From positions 1-64,000 of the forward strand of contig JALHPN010000017.1 of NCBI GenBank assembly GCA_022842465.1: DNA of 64,000 nt, given 5' to 3'. This DNA comes from Polyangiaceae bacterium. GTDB taxonomy: Bacteria > Myxococcota_A > Polyangia > Polyangiales > Polyangiaceae. Of this stretch, positions 18,408 through 26,389 are shown piece after piece. Positions within the stretch are counted from its first letter, which is position 1. Each line of letters opens with the position of its first letter. Made by a program: the position numbers and the translations under genes. The notes under the pieces are model-generated. The model had not been told where the DNA came from. It was given only the letters and a program-made list of their open reading frames with translations, and did not search any database.

Positions 18408-19868
18408 TCAGGGCTGGCTGGAGCAGCGCTCCGCCGGCCGGATCGCGCAGGTCGCCCCGAGCGGCTTCCCGGCGAGACGGTCCTCGAGGAAGTCGAGCCA
18501 CTGATCGAACGCGAACGTGAGGGGCTTCGTGTGGCTCGCCCCCGCGCACTCCAGGTAGGCGAGCTCCAGGCCCTGCGAGCAGAGCTTCTGGAAGGCCGCG
18601 CGTTCGACGACGTTGTCGACGAGGTCGTCGTCGGAGCCGAGCAGGAACAGGCTCGGGATCGTGTCGAGCTTCGGGATCGTCGACGTCGGCAAGCTGTTCT
18701 CGGACATGTAGCAGGCCCACGGCTGGTAGTTGCCGAAGCCGGGCTGCTGCCCCGCGGTGCGGTACTGCGGCGTGAACACGCTCTCGAGCGTGGCGCCGTT
18801 CAGGACGGCGTTCGGAGAGCAGCTGATCTTCATCTCGGCCGGGATCGAGGTGTCCCACGGCGCGTTGAACGCGCCGGCGAGCCCGTTCGGCGATGCCTGG
18901 TACCAGCTCTCGAGCGTCGTTGTGGCTGCCATCACGTTCTTCGTCGCGTTCGTGTCGGAGGTGAGCGCCGGCACGCTCTGGCCGAGGACATCCGTCGGCG
19001 GGACGTCCCACACCGAGCCCTTGATGACGAGCTCCGGCGCGTAGTGAGGTTGGTAGCGGTTCACGAAGGCCGCGGCGTGGCCGCCCTGCGAGCCGCCCAT
19101 CACGACGACGTCGCCGGCGGTGAGGTTCGTGCCCGTCATCATCTTCTTCGCGGCGCGAACGGCGTCGAGGGAGGCGATCGCGGTCGGCTCCGCGACGAGG
19201 TAGGGATGGAGGAAGCCGGTCGGCGCGCCCATGCTCTTCAGCCCGATGTAGTCGGGCGCGACGGCGATGTAGCCGAGCGATGCGAAGAGGGAGAGGAGCA
19301 CGGCCGTCCCGTCCTGGAAGGAGCCGAGGAGATCGTCGGCGATGCCGCCGGAAGGCGAGCACTTGTCCGAGAAGCCGGCCGTGCCGTGGAGGATCAGCAT
19401 CACGGGCACGGTCCTCGCGTCCGAGACGTCGGGCCACGCGACGGACGCCGTGGCGTCGAGGAGCTTTCCGCGGTCCTGCGTCTGGTAGCGAACGATGCGC
19501 GACTTGGTGCTGTGCTTCGCGAGGCGGCGCGTCTTGAACGCGGTCTTCCGCGCCTCGATGAGGACGTAGTTCAGCTCGAGCGGCGTGTGGGGTGCGAGGC
19601 CCTTCTCCTCGAGGACGTCGCCGAGCGCGCTCGACGCGAGCCACTCGTAGGGCGCCTGCCCGCACTTCGCGCGGCTGGAAGCGGGCCCCGCGTCGGGCGA
19701 GGGGGGCGCCGACGACGGGGCCGTGGCCGCGGTCGTGGTCGGCGAAGGCTGTGCGGCGGGGCTGTCGCTCGCGGGGCGCGAGCCGTCGTCGTACGTGCTA
19801 CCCGAGGCTCCGCAGGCGAGGGTACCGAGGACGAACGCGCTGAGAACGACGACGTTGGACAGTCTCAT
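18408..19868 (-). CDS. Secreted lipase-like alpha/beta hydrolase, probable lipoprotein
   Basis: 486 residues. The signal ends in GTLAC with Cys19 as lipidation site, followed by a Ser/Pro/Ala-rich spacer to about 65. The hydrolase core shows an oxyanion strand MLILHGTAGF, nucleophile S260 in GGSQGG, an Asp in GSDDDLVDN (about 405) and a His in GASHTKP (about 447). The layout resembles secretory (LIP-type) lipases, but the substrate is not determined and a cutinase or esterase activity is possible. Four or more cysteines in the core suggest extracytoplasmic disulfides. A short inverted repeat lies 7 bp upstream of the start. Confidence 0.8.
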   Translation of the reverse strand: MRLSNVVVLSAFVLGTLACGASGSTYDDGSRPASDSPAAQPSPTTTAATAPSSAPPSPDAGPASSRAKCGQAPYEWLASSALGDVLEEKGLAPHTPLELNYVLIEARKTAFKTRRLAKHSTKSRIVRYQTQDRGKLLDATASVAWPDVSDARTVPVMLILHGTAGFSDKCSPSGGIADDLLGSFQDGTAVLLSLFASLGYIAVAPDYIGLKSMGAPTGFLHPYLVAEPTAIASLDAVRAAKKMMTGTNLTAGDVVVMGGSQGGHAAAFVNRYQPHYAPELVIKGSVWDVPPTDVLGQSVPALTSDTNATKNVMAATTTLESWYQASPNGLAGAFNAPWDTSIPAEMKISCSPNAVLNGATLESVFTPQYRTAGQQPGFGNYQPWACYMSENSLPTSTIPKLDTIPSLFLLGSDDDLVDNVVERAAFQKLCSQGLELAYLECAGASHTKPLTFAFDQWLDFLEDRLAGKPLGATCAIRPAERCSSQP

Positions 19869-19874
19869 GGCGGA

Positions 19875-19890
19875 TAGAGCGTTTACTCTA
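19875..19890. promoter_or_regulatory. Inverted repeat upstream of the lipase start
   Basis: TAGAG-N6-CTCTA is a perfect 5-6-5 inverted repeat beginning 7 bp upstream of the ATG at 19868. It overlaps the place where a -10 box or the ribosome would sit, so it is a candidate operator. In GC-rich DNA this AT-rich symmetry stands out, but it is short. Confidence 0.3.
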
Positions 19891-19942
19891 CCTGCCTGGT
19901 GCGGTCACCAGTCTGCAGTTCCTGGAGACGCGAAACGGGCGT

Positions 19943-21283
19943 TCACTTCGTGAGGACGACGACGGCGGCGTCTTCCACGTGCTGGCGCATCGCGAGCGGG
20001 CCCGAGAGGGGGCGGAGACCGTTCGGGAGGGACGCGAAGGAGACGTTCACGTCCTCGCCGACGCTCGGCGCGTGCTGGCCGCCGACCTCCTGGCGCACGT
20101 TCCCGACCACGCCGCCCCACACCGTGCCGTGGCCGAGGTCCGGGCACGTCATCGCGCGGCACGTCGTCGTCGCGAGCGCGTACGTCGTGCGGAGGAGGCC
20201 GTCCTCCATGGTCGTCGTCGCCGCCGTCACGCGCGCCTTCGCGTGACCGAGGGCGAGGTTCGACTCGGCCGCGCGCGCGGTGCCGCGCGTCGTGGAGACG
20301 GAGGGGAGGAGGGCGAGCGCGCCGATCGCGACGGCGGCGACGAAGCCAGCGCGCGCGCGGCGATCGTTCCGGGCGCGGAGGGCGAGGAAGACGAGGAGAC
20401 CGAAGACGGCGACCATCGCGCCGTGCGTCGCGGCCCGGCTCGGCTTCTTCGGCGCGACCGTCGCGTTTCCGCAGCCGTTGCCGCCCGCGGAGATCTCCGT
20501 GCTGTAGAGCTGCGCGAGGCCTTCGATGTCGTCCGTCGTCGGGATTCGTACGCCGGGATCGTTCGGCGGCGTGTAGCGGTACATGAGGACGTCACGGCGT
20601 TCCATCTCGTCGTTCATGCCGAGCGAGTGACCGAGCTCGTGGGCGACGATGTGGTGGAGGTCGTACGCGGTCACCTCGTTCGTCCCGCTGACGACGTGGG
20701 CGTCGCGCTCGCCGTGGACGACGCCGTCCGTCGCCGTTGCGGGGCTCACGCGTCCGTCCCTGACGGGCGCGTCCTTGTGGATCGTGAAGTTGTAGGCGCC
20801 GTTGAAGACGATGTCGGCGTCGAGGATGCGCCCCGAGACGTTGTCGTAGGTGAGGATGGTGATCGCGAGCGCGCGCCCCGCCGGCTTGTAGCCGCCGCGG
20901 ATGAAGAAGATGCCGTTCTTCGAGTCGTAGCCGGGCTTCGTCGGGTCGCCCTCGGCGCCAGAGTGTGCGCGGAGCTCGGGGGCACCGACCTCGCCGCTCC
21001 AGTCACGCATCGCGCGGAGCGTGGCGTCGACGCTTCCGCGCGTCGCGTCGTTCACCGACGAGTCGATCGCGTAGTCCACCGTGCGCGTGTCCCAGTGAAC
21101 GAGCTCGCCGCCCGACGTGGTCTTCACGACGAACGCGTCGGCGTCGGTCGTCACCGTCGTGGTGACGAGCGAGGCGGCCAGCGCGGAGAACGCGACGAGC
21201 GCGGCGCCTCCGATCCGGGCCCGCCACGACGCACGCGAGTGCATCGAGCGGCGAGCCGTGCTCTGGGCAAGAAGCAGCGCCAC
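19943..21283 (-). CDS. Secreted metzincin-like zinc metalloprotease with transmembrane segments
   Basis: 446 residues from GTG 21283; ATG 21244 is an alternative. An N-terminal signal or anchor is followed by a protease domain with HELGHSLGMND (H215, E216, H219, D225) and Met-turn M234 in DVLMYRY. The third ligand is Asp, as in snapalysin-type enzymes, rather than the matrixin His. Calcium or structural loops with DADIVFNG precede it. Around 286-325 lie two hydrophobic segments separated by basic residues, then about 120 further residues. Thus the protease domain appears tethered to the membrane. No gene partner is evident; the stop lies 75 bp past the lipase start. Confidence 0.8.
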   Translation of the reverse strand: MALLLAQSTARRSMHSRASWRARIGGAALVAFSALAASLVTTTVTTDADAFVVKTTSGGELVHWDTRTVDYAIDSSVNDATRGSVDATLRAMRDWSGEVGAPELRAHSGAEGDPTKPGYDSKNGIFFIRGGYKPAGRALAITILTYDNVSGRILDADIVFNGAYNFTIHKDAPVRDGRVSPATATDGVVHGERDAHVVSGTNEVTAYDLHHIVAHELGHSLGMNDEMERRDVLMYRYTPPNDPGVRIPTTDDIEGLAQLYSTEISAGGNGCGNATVAPKKPSRAATHGAMVAVFGLLVFLALRARNDRRARAGFVAAVAIGALALLPSVSTTRGTARAAESNLALGHAKARVTAATTTMEDGLLRTTYALATTTCRAMTCPDLGHGTVWGGVVGNVRQEVGGQHAPSVGEDVNVSFASLPNGLRPLSGPLAMRQHVEDAAVVVLTK

Positions 21284-21656
21284 ATAACCTTTCTACGCAA
21301 AGTCGAGACGTCTCATCTGCGAAACTGAAGTCGATTGATGAAATGAGTCGCAGGCTCTAGGGCCCTTTGCGCGCGTGTCATTCGCGCGCGCCCTCAGGCC
21401 GACGGCGGCGGCGACGAGCGCGGAGGTCAGCGACGGTGCGCGTGCACTGTGCACGCAAAACGGGGCAAGACCACGGCGCGCCGTGTGTTTCCGCGGGTGG
21501 TCGACCGACGTTCCAGCACGCGCGCATGCGGGCGCGTGTGGGTAGGCCGAACGCCCGCGCGCACAGCGCCCGTCACACGCGCAGGAAGGGCGCCGCGCGC
21601 GGGAAAACGTCTCGATCGTGGCTCGCGTGACGTCTCGGAGACGTCCGCGGGGGGCG
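21284..21656. other. 373-bp intergenic region with three perfect palindromes
   Basis: No credible gene is seen here. It contains GAGACGTCTC (21305-21314), 22 bp upstream of the metalloprotease start; GCGTGCAC-T-GTGCACGC (21440-21456); and GACGTCTC-G-GAGACGTC (21629-21645), 12 bp beyond the response-regulator stop. The last can fold as a 7-bp stem with a 3-nt loop and may help end that transcript, though no T-run follows. ACGTCTC recurs at all but the middle palindrome and again near 21607, which hints at a shared binding motif. Confidence 0.5.
21290..21295 (-). promoter_or_regulatory. Candidate leaderless -10 box for the metalloprotease
   Basis: TAGAAA on the minus strand lies exactly 6 nt upstream of the GTG at 21283. 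The overlapping AAAGG could also be a weak Shine-Dalgarno, so this case is ambiguous. Confidence 0.35.
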
Positions 21657-23054
21657 TCAGGGGCCGCCGAGCTTGTAGCGTTCGAGCTTCCTGTAGAGCG
21701 TCGTCCGGTCGAAGCCGAGGACCTTCGCGGCTTGCGTCTTGTTCTGTCCGACGGCCTCGAGCACGCGCTGGATGTAGCGCCGCTCGACCTCCTCCATCGT
21801 GACGAGGTCGGTCGGATCCTCCGTCGCGACGACCACGAACGAGGACGGCTTGTAGTCGCGGACCTTCGGCGGGAGATCCTCGACCGTGAGCTCCTCGAAG
21901 CGCGCGAGGGCGATCGCGCGCTCGATGCAGTTCTGGAGCTCGCGCACGTTGCCGGGCCACGCGTAGCTGAGGAGTCGCTCTGCGACCGCGTCGGACAGGC
22001 CTCGCACGTTCTTGCCGAGCGGGCCGGCGAAGCGGTGGATGAACTGCTGCGCGAGGAGGAGTACGTCGTTGCCGCGCGCGCGGAGCGGCGGGACTTCGAT
22101 GTGGACGACGTTGATCCGGTAATAGAGGTCTTCGCGGAACTTGCCACTCTCGACGAGGGACTCGAGGTCGCGATTCGTCGCGGCGACGAGCCGAGCGTCG
22201 AACGGCACCTCGGCGGTCCCGCCGACGGGACGCACCGCGCGCTCCTCGAGCGAGCGCAGGAGCTTCGCCTGCATGCCCGGCGTCATCTCACCGATCTCGT
22301 CGAGGAAGAGCGTGCCGCCGCTCGCTTCCACGAAAAGCCCGCGCGACGTCGAGCGGGCATCGGTGAACGCGCCTTTCAAGTGGCCGAAGAGCTCGCTCTC
22401 GAGGAGCGTCTCGGGGAGCGCCGCGCAGTTGATCGCGACGAAGGGCCCCGTTCCGCGTCGACTCCGCTTGTGGACGTCGCGCGCGACGAGCTCCTTGCCG
22501 GAGCCGCTCTCGCCGGTCACGAGCACGGTCGCGTCGGTGTCGGCGACGCGCGCGATCACCTCGTGGACCTTCTTCATCGCCGCGCTGTCACCGACGAAGT
22601 CGGGGCTCGGCTTCGTGCGGGCGACCTCCTCGCGGAGGCGCTTCACCTCCTCGCGGAGCTCGGCGTTCGAGATCGCGCGCTCGACGGCGACGACGAGCTG
22701 GTCGATCTCGAAGGGCTTCGTGAGGAAATCGTAGGCGCCGGCGCGCATCGTCGCGATCGCCGTCTCGAGCGATCCGAAGGCGGTGATGACGATCACCGGG
22801 AGGTCCTTCCGGTTCCGCGCGACCTTCTCCGTCAGCTCCACGCCGGTCATCCCGCGCATGTTGAGGTCGGTCACGACGACGTCGAAGTCCTCGCGTTCGA
22901 GCGCCTCCCACGCCCCCTCGGCGCTCTGACGCGTCGAGAGGTCGTACCCGCGCCGCGTGAGGGCCTGCTCGATGACGCGAGTCATCTCCGGCTCGTCGTC
23001 GACGACGAGGATGCGCGCGCGCTTGCCGGCCTTCGGCTTCTCTCCCTGGAGCAT
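21657..23054 (-). CDS. NtrC-type sigma54-activating response regulator
   Basis: 465 residues. The receiver (12-125) has D19/D20, phosphoacceptor D63 and K113. The AAA+ domain has Walker A GESGSGKE (181-188), Walker B FLDEIGE (about 250) and the sigma54-contact loop written GAFTDA (228-233) rather than GAFTGA. A Fis-type helix-turn-helix ends the protein (TQAAKVLGFDRTTLYRKL). Phosphorylated, it should activate sigma54 promoters. The kinase gene lies 24 bp upstream and is the likely partner. A TAGAGT box 6 nt before the ATG may allow separate leaderless transcription. The obvious candidate target is the sigma54 promoter at 24678. Confidence 0.95.
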   Translation of the reverse strand: MLQGEKPKAGKRARILVVDDEPEMTRVIEQALTRRGYDLSTRQSAEGAWEALEREDFDVVVTDLNMRGMTGVELTEKVARNRKDLPVIVITAFGSLETAIATMRAGAYDFLTKPFEIDQLVVAVERAISNAELREEVKRLREEVARTKPSPDFVGDSAAMKKVHEVIARVADTDATVLVTGESGSGKELVARDVHKRSRRGTGPFVAINCAALPETLLESELFGHLKGAFTDARSTSRGLFVEASGGTLFLDEIGEMTPGMQAKLLRSLEERAVRPVGGTAEVPFDARLVAATNRDLESLVESGKFREDLYYRINVVHIEVPPLRARGNDVLLLAQQFIHRFAGPLGKNVRGLSDAVAERLLSYAWPGNVRELQNCIERAIALARFEELTVEDLPPKVRDYKPSSFVVVATEDPTDLVTMEEVERRYIQRVLEAVGQNKTQAAKVLGFDRTTLYRKLERYKLGGP

Positions 23055-23060
23055 GGGGCC

Positions 23061-23066
23061 ACTCTA
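23061..23066 (-). promoter_or_regulatory. Candidate leaderless -10 box for the response regulator
   Basis: TAGAGT on the minus strand is exactly 6 nt before the ATG at 23054, within the 24-bp gap after the kinase gene, and no Shine-Dalgarno is present in that gap. Confidence 0.4.
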
Positions 23067-23078
23067 GCGCGCGAGCCG

Positions 23079-24524
23079 TCAGAGCGGCAGGACCATGGTG
23101 AAGGTGCTGCCCTCCCCCGGGGTGCTCTCCGCCCGCATCCATCCTTGGTGGTCCTCGACGATGCCGTGCGCCACGCTCAGGCCGAGGCCGGTGCCTTCGC
23201 CGACCCCCTTGGTCGTGAAGAACGGCTCGAAGATGCGATCGAGATCGTCGTTCGCGATGCCGACACCTTCGTCGCGGGTCGCGATGACGGCGCATTCGAG
23301 CTCCTTGTCGGGCGCTCCGGGCCGTGCCTCGCGGCCTCGCCGAACGGTCACGGTGATCGTGCCACCCTTCGGCATCGCGTGGACGGCGTTGATGACGAGG
23401 TTCGTGAGCGCCTGTTCGAGCTGCGCCCCGTCGACCTTCGCGATCGTCGGACTCGGCTCCTTCACCACCGTGAGGGTGACGTTGCTCGCCCTGGCGAGGG
23501 CGCCGAGGAAGCCGATCGTACGCTCGGCGAGCTCGCCGAGGTCCACGTCCGTCGCGTTCGGCGAGCGCCTCCGCGCGAAGTCGAGCAGCTGCCTAACGAT
23601 GCGAGCGACGCGATCGGCCTGACCGCCGATCACCCGGGCGCTCTCGACTGCCTCGTCACCGACGACCTCCTGCGTCGCGATCATCTTGGCGCGCATGCCG
23701 ATGATCGCGAGCGGCGTCCCCAGCTCGTGCGCGATCCCCGATGCCAGCGTGCCCACGGTTCGGAGGCGGTCGGCGTGCCTCAGCTGCTCGAGCGTGCGGA
23801 AGCGCTTCTGTGACTCCTCGTCGGCGCGTTGGCGCGCGTCCCTCAGCTGATCGCACATCGCGTTCAGGTCCGAGACGAGGGCGGAGACCTCGTCACGTCC
23901 TTCGACGGGGAGGCGCTGCGAGAGGTCTCCGTCGCCGACGCGCCGCGCTTGCTCCGCGACGCGTGCCAGCGGGCGCGAGACGAGGACGTTCGTGAGCCCC
24001 GCGGCGAGCAGCGTCGCGAGGACGGCGACGAGCGCCCAGCCGAGGACCTGCTCGCGGACCTCCGTCCAGAACATCGCCGACTGGCCGGGGAGGGGACGCG
24101 AGAGCTCCAGGGCCGCGGGGCGGAAGCCGGGACGCACGAGCGGCACGTAGGCGTAGACGCGCCGGCCGCCGCCCTCGGGTCCTTCCCAGGTCGCCGTCTG
24201 CCCCGCGCGCACGGGCTCGAGGACGGCGGCTGGCGCGCGGGGCCCGTGCGGCGAGCTCTTGGGGGCGTCGAGCCACGTCCACCGCGCCTCGATCGCCTCC
24301 GCGCGATCGTGGTAGCCGACGAGCTCGATCGCGCGGGCGTCGCCGTCCCGCTCCCAGACCGCGAGGACCGAGGCGCTGAGCGTCCGACCGAGCGAGGCGA
24401 GGTCTTCGTCGACCGTGGTCTCCAGTCGCACGACCTCCTGGGACGCAGCGATCGACGAGTACACGAGGACGCTCAGCACCGCACAGGCGAGGAAGGCAAG
24501 GGCGAACTTGCTCCCGACTTTCAT
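23079..24524 (-). CDS. Membrane sensor histidine kinase
   Basis: 481 residues. Membrane helices at 7-27 and 160-181 enclose a periplasmic sensor of about 130 residues with no recognised fold. A HAMP domain (178-230) is followed by the dimerisation/phosphoacceptor helix with H266 in SGIAHELGTPLAII and an ATP-binding domain with N-box NLVINAVHAM, G1 DEGVGI and G2 GTGLGLSVAHG. It should autophosphorylate and pass phosphate to the NtrC-type regulator encoded 24 bp downstream. Its start lies 214 bp from the divergent pseudo-receiver gene. TAAGGT is placed 6 nt before the ATG with no Shine-Dalgarno. The signal sensed is unknown. Confidence 0.95.
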   Translation of the reverse strand: MKVGSKFALAFLACAVLSVLVYSSIAASQEVVRLETTVDEDLASLGRTLSASVLAVWERDGDARAIELVGYHDRAEAIEARWTWLDAPKSSPHGPRAPAAVLEPVRAGQTATWEGPEGGGRRVYAYVPLVRPGFRPAALELSRPLPGQSAMFWTEVREQVLGWALVAVLATLLAAGLTNVLVSRPLARVAEQARRVGDGDLSQRLPVEGRDEVSALVSDLNAMCDQLRDARQRADEESQKRFRTLEQLRHADRLRTVGTLASGIAHELGTPLAIIGMRAKMIATQEVVGDEAVESARVIGGQADRVARIVRQLLDFARRRSPNATDVDLGELAERTIGFLGALARASNVTLTVVKEPSPTIAKVDGAQLEQALTNLVINAVHAMPKGGTITVTVRRGREARPGAPDKELECAVIATRDEGVGIANDDLDRIFEPFFTTKGVGEGTGLGLSVAHGIVEDHQGWMRAESTPGEGSTFTMVLPL

Positions 24525-24530
24525 GGGGTT

Positions 24531-24536
24531 ACCTTA
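24531..24536 (-). promoter_or_regulatory. Candidate leaderless -10 box for the histidine kinase
   Basis: TAAGGT on the minus strand lies exactly 6 nt upstream of the ATG at 24524. The six intervening bases (AACCCC) contain no ribosome-binding sequence. Confidence 0.45.
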
Positions 24537-24586
24537 CAGTTGGGAGGGTATGCGGCATGCTGTCGCGGTGGCCCGGTCGGGGCCAT

Positions 24587-24608
24587 TTGCCCCAAGGGAC
24601 TGCGGCAA
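24587..24608. promoter_or_regulatory. Inverted repeat, candidate enhancer for the sigma54 promoter
   Basis: TTGCC-N12-GGCAA is centred about 80 bp upstream of the -24/-12 element, or roughly 105 bp upstream of the expected transcription start. That is the usual distance for NtrC-family enhancer sites. A related TGCGGCA also occurs at 24551-24557. The assignment to the neighbouring regulator is inference from position. Confidence 0.4.
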
Positions 24609-24677
24609 CGGTGCATAAAGCCCCAGGCGTTTGGCCACAACTCCGCAGGGTTTCGCGGCCTTACGGCTCAGACGCCG

Positions 24678-24693
24678 TGGCACGGAGGCTGCT
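24678..24693 (+). promoter_or_regulatory. Sigma54 (-24/-12) promoter
   Basis: TGGCACGGAGGCTGCT matches the sigma54 consensus TGGCACG-N4-TTGCW at every position but one (the first T of TTGC is C). The invariant GG and GC are in correct register. The start site would fall near 24704, about 35 nt before the ATG at 24739. An NtrC-type activator gene is encoded divergently just upstream, which strengthens the call. Confidence 0.8.
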
Positions 24694-24738
24694 CAACCGG
24701 CCGCATCCGCGTTGCCCCGAGGATTTCTCGTGGCCCGG

Positions 24739-25446
24739 ATGGAAGGGACGGTTGGAAGCGTGAACGTGGCTACCGCAATTCCCACGGCTCGTTATACGGC
24801 GCTTCTCGTGGAGAGCGAGAAGAACTCGGGGCTCGAGAGCGCGCTGCGCGAGCAGGGGTGCTCGGTACGCCGCGCGACCTCGCGCATGGCAGCGCAGGAT
24901 GCCCTCGAAGGTGCGGACCTCGTCGTCATCACGACACCGGGTCTGTCGGAAGGTGACGTGACGGAGCTGGTCGGCAAGGCGATCCTCTCGTCGGCCGTCC
25001 TCGTCGTGACGGAGGACACCGAGGTCGCCGTGAAGGCGGCGAAGCTGGGCGCCGCGACGTCCATCGGAGGCTCGTCGGAGCTCGCCGCAGTCCACATCGG
25101 TCAGCAGATCGGCATCATCGAGCTGAAGCGCAAGTTCGCGCGTCAGAGCGGTGCGCCGGCTTCGATGACGGCGCCCACGAGCGGCGTCGTCCAGCGGCGC
25201 TCGACGCCTCTCCCCAAGGAGGCGACGCCGGATGCGCTCGAGGCGCTCGTCGAGGCCGCCGAGCTCCTCGTGCCCATGCACAAGTTCCAGCGGGTCTACG
25301 TGGACTACGCCCTCCGTCGCTTCGGCGGGAACAAGGTGCACACCGCGGCGGCGCTCGGCATCGACCGTCGCACCATCCAGCGATGGGCGCGCGCGCGCTC
25401 CGAACAGACGCTGCCGACGCAGGCGCAGACCTCGACGCACTCCTGA
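24739..25446 (+). CDS. Pseudo-receiver/Fis-type DNA-binding regulator
   Basis: 235 residues from ATG 24739; GTG 24760 is an alternative. The N-terminal 115 residues resemble a receiver (YTALLVESEKN, DLVVITTPG) but the phosphoacceptor aspartate position is Thr and the conserved Lys position is not Lys, so it is probably not phosphorylated. A linker leads to a C-terminal Fis-type helix-turn-helix (GGNKVHTAAALGIDRRTIQR). There is no AAA+ domain, so it resembles ActR/RegA-like layout with a dead receiver. It is preceded by a sigma54 promoter and followed by a strong terminator, making a one-gene transcription unit probably controlled by the divergent two-component pair. Confidence 0.8.
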   Translation: MEGTVGSVNVATAIPTARYTALLVESEKNSGLESALREQGCSVRRATSRMAAQDALEGADLVVITTPGLSEGDVTELVGKAILSSAVLVVTEDTEVAVKAAKLGAATSIGGSSELAAVHIGQQIGIIELKRKFARQSGAPASMTAPTSGVVQRRSTPLPKEATPDALEALVEAAELLVPMHKFQRVYVDYALRRFGGNKVHTAAALGIDRRTIQRWARARSEQTLPTQAQTSTHS

Positions 25447-25457
25447 ACCCGAGACTC

Positions 25458-25476
25458 GGCGGCAGCTCCTGCCGCC
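25458..25476. repeat. Perfect 8-bp hairpin after the pseudo-receiver gene
   Basis: GGCGGCAG-CTC-CTGCCGCC forms a perfect stem with a 3-nt loop 11 bp beyond the stop codon. It has no T-run of its own and directly precedes the canonical terminator at 25485, so it may protect the 3' end or act with it. Confidence 0.55.
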
Positions 25477-25484
25477 CGCACAGG

Positions 25485-25518
25485 CACCCGGCCGAGCAGA
25501 GCTCGGACCGGGTGTTTT
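25485..25518 (+). terminator. Rho-independent terminator
   Basis: CACCCGG and CCGAGC pair with GCTCGG and CCGGGTG, giving a 13-bp stem with one bulged A (25507) and an AGA loop, followed by TTTT at 25515-25518. The T-run is only on the plus strand, so it ends the pseudo-receiver transcript. It lies 6 bp from the stop of the opposing gene. Confidence 0.85.
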
Positions 25519-25523
25519 GCTCT

Positions 25524-26375
25524 TCAGAGAGCGAAGGGCTTCGGCGTATGCAGCGCCGGCGACGAGGCGGGAACGAGCAGCGGCTTGATCGCGCGGAAGC
25601 GCTGGATGGCCGCACGCTCGTGGGCGCGGAGGGACCGCGCGGGCGCCGACGCGAGCGGTCGAGAGCGCACGGCCGCGCCGACGACGACCTCGCCGCTCGT
25701 CACCTCGGGCGCGGCGAGCTGCGTCGGACCGTCGGTCTCGATCACGAGGAAGCCGCCGTATGGCATCGGCTTCGTCACCTCGGCGCGATGGAGGACCCAC
25801 GTGCGGCCGGCGCTCGTGCGCGTCGCGTCGGGGACGGGCGTGAGATCGAACGCGTTGCCGTCCGGCGACTCCTCGGTCAGGGACGCGGCCACGGGCTTCG
25901 CGTCCGACGCCGGCGCCGGCTTCCCCTTCGCGTCGCTACGCGACACCCAGATCTGCGCGCGGAACGGCCCTTGACCTCCGGGGACGCGCGCGAGGACGAT
26001 CACCGGCTCTGCGATCGACACGATCGCGACCGCGCCGGCGAACCCTGCCGGCGAACGGCTCTGCACCGTCGTCTCGAGCTCGTACGAGGAGGAGGACGAC
26101 GCCTCGAACGCGAGGAACCCGACGTACGACGCGCCTCGGCTCACGAGCGCGAAGCCGGGGTCGGTGAGCAGGTTCACGGGCGAGGTCGGCTGCGCCGTCC
26201 CGTCGACGAGCTTCCGGACGTTCGAGGCGGGCGTCTCGACGGGCGCTTCCGCCGCCGGCTGGGCGGGCGGTGTGATCGTCGTCTCTTCGGTCGAGCTGCA
26301 CGCAGCCGACGCGATCGAGAGCGCGGAGAGGAGGGAGAGGGCGGGGAGGCTGGGTCGGACGAGAGAGAGCTTCAT
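25524..26375 (-). CDS. Hypothetical lipoprotein
   Basis: 283 residues from ATG 26375. The signal peptide ends SIASAAC with Cys near residue 25, then a Thr/Pro/Ala-rich spacer. The remainder is rich in beta-strand-like segments (ASYVGFLAFEASSSSSYELE, VAIVSIAEPVIVLARV), compatible with a beta-sandwich binding domain, but no family is recognised. The gene starts 14 bp after the stop of the S41-like peptidase gene, so the two are probably co-transcribed and both act outside the cytoplasm. Opening at the ATG at 26408 would place extra residues before the signal and is less likely. Confidence 0.6.
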   Translation of the reverse strand: MKLSLVRPSLPALSLLSALSIASAACSSTEETTITPPAQPAAEAPVETPASNVRKLVDGTAQPTSPVNLLTDPGFALVSRGASYVGFLAFEASSSSSYELETTVQSRSPAGFAGAVAIVSIAEPVIVLARVPGGQGPFRAQIWVSRSDAKGKPAPASDAKPVAASLTEESPDGNAFDLTPVPDATRTSAGRTWVLHRAEVTKPMPYGGFLVIETDGPTQLAAPEVTSGEVVVGAAVRSRPLASAPARSLRAHERAAIQRFRAIKPLLVPASSPALHTPKPFAL

Positions 26376-26389
26376 GGGGGGCCTCGGTG

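Noticed and set aside
24557-24763. A 68-codon frame in the sigma54 promoter region
   Set aside because: It overlaps the -24/-12 element and the inverted repeat, has no family match, and its residues do not look coding.
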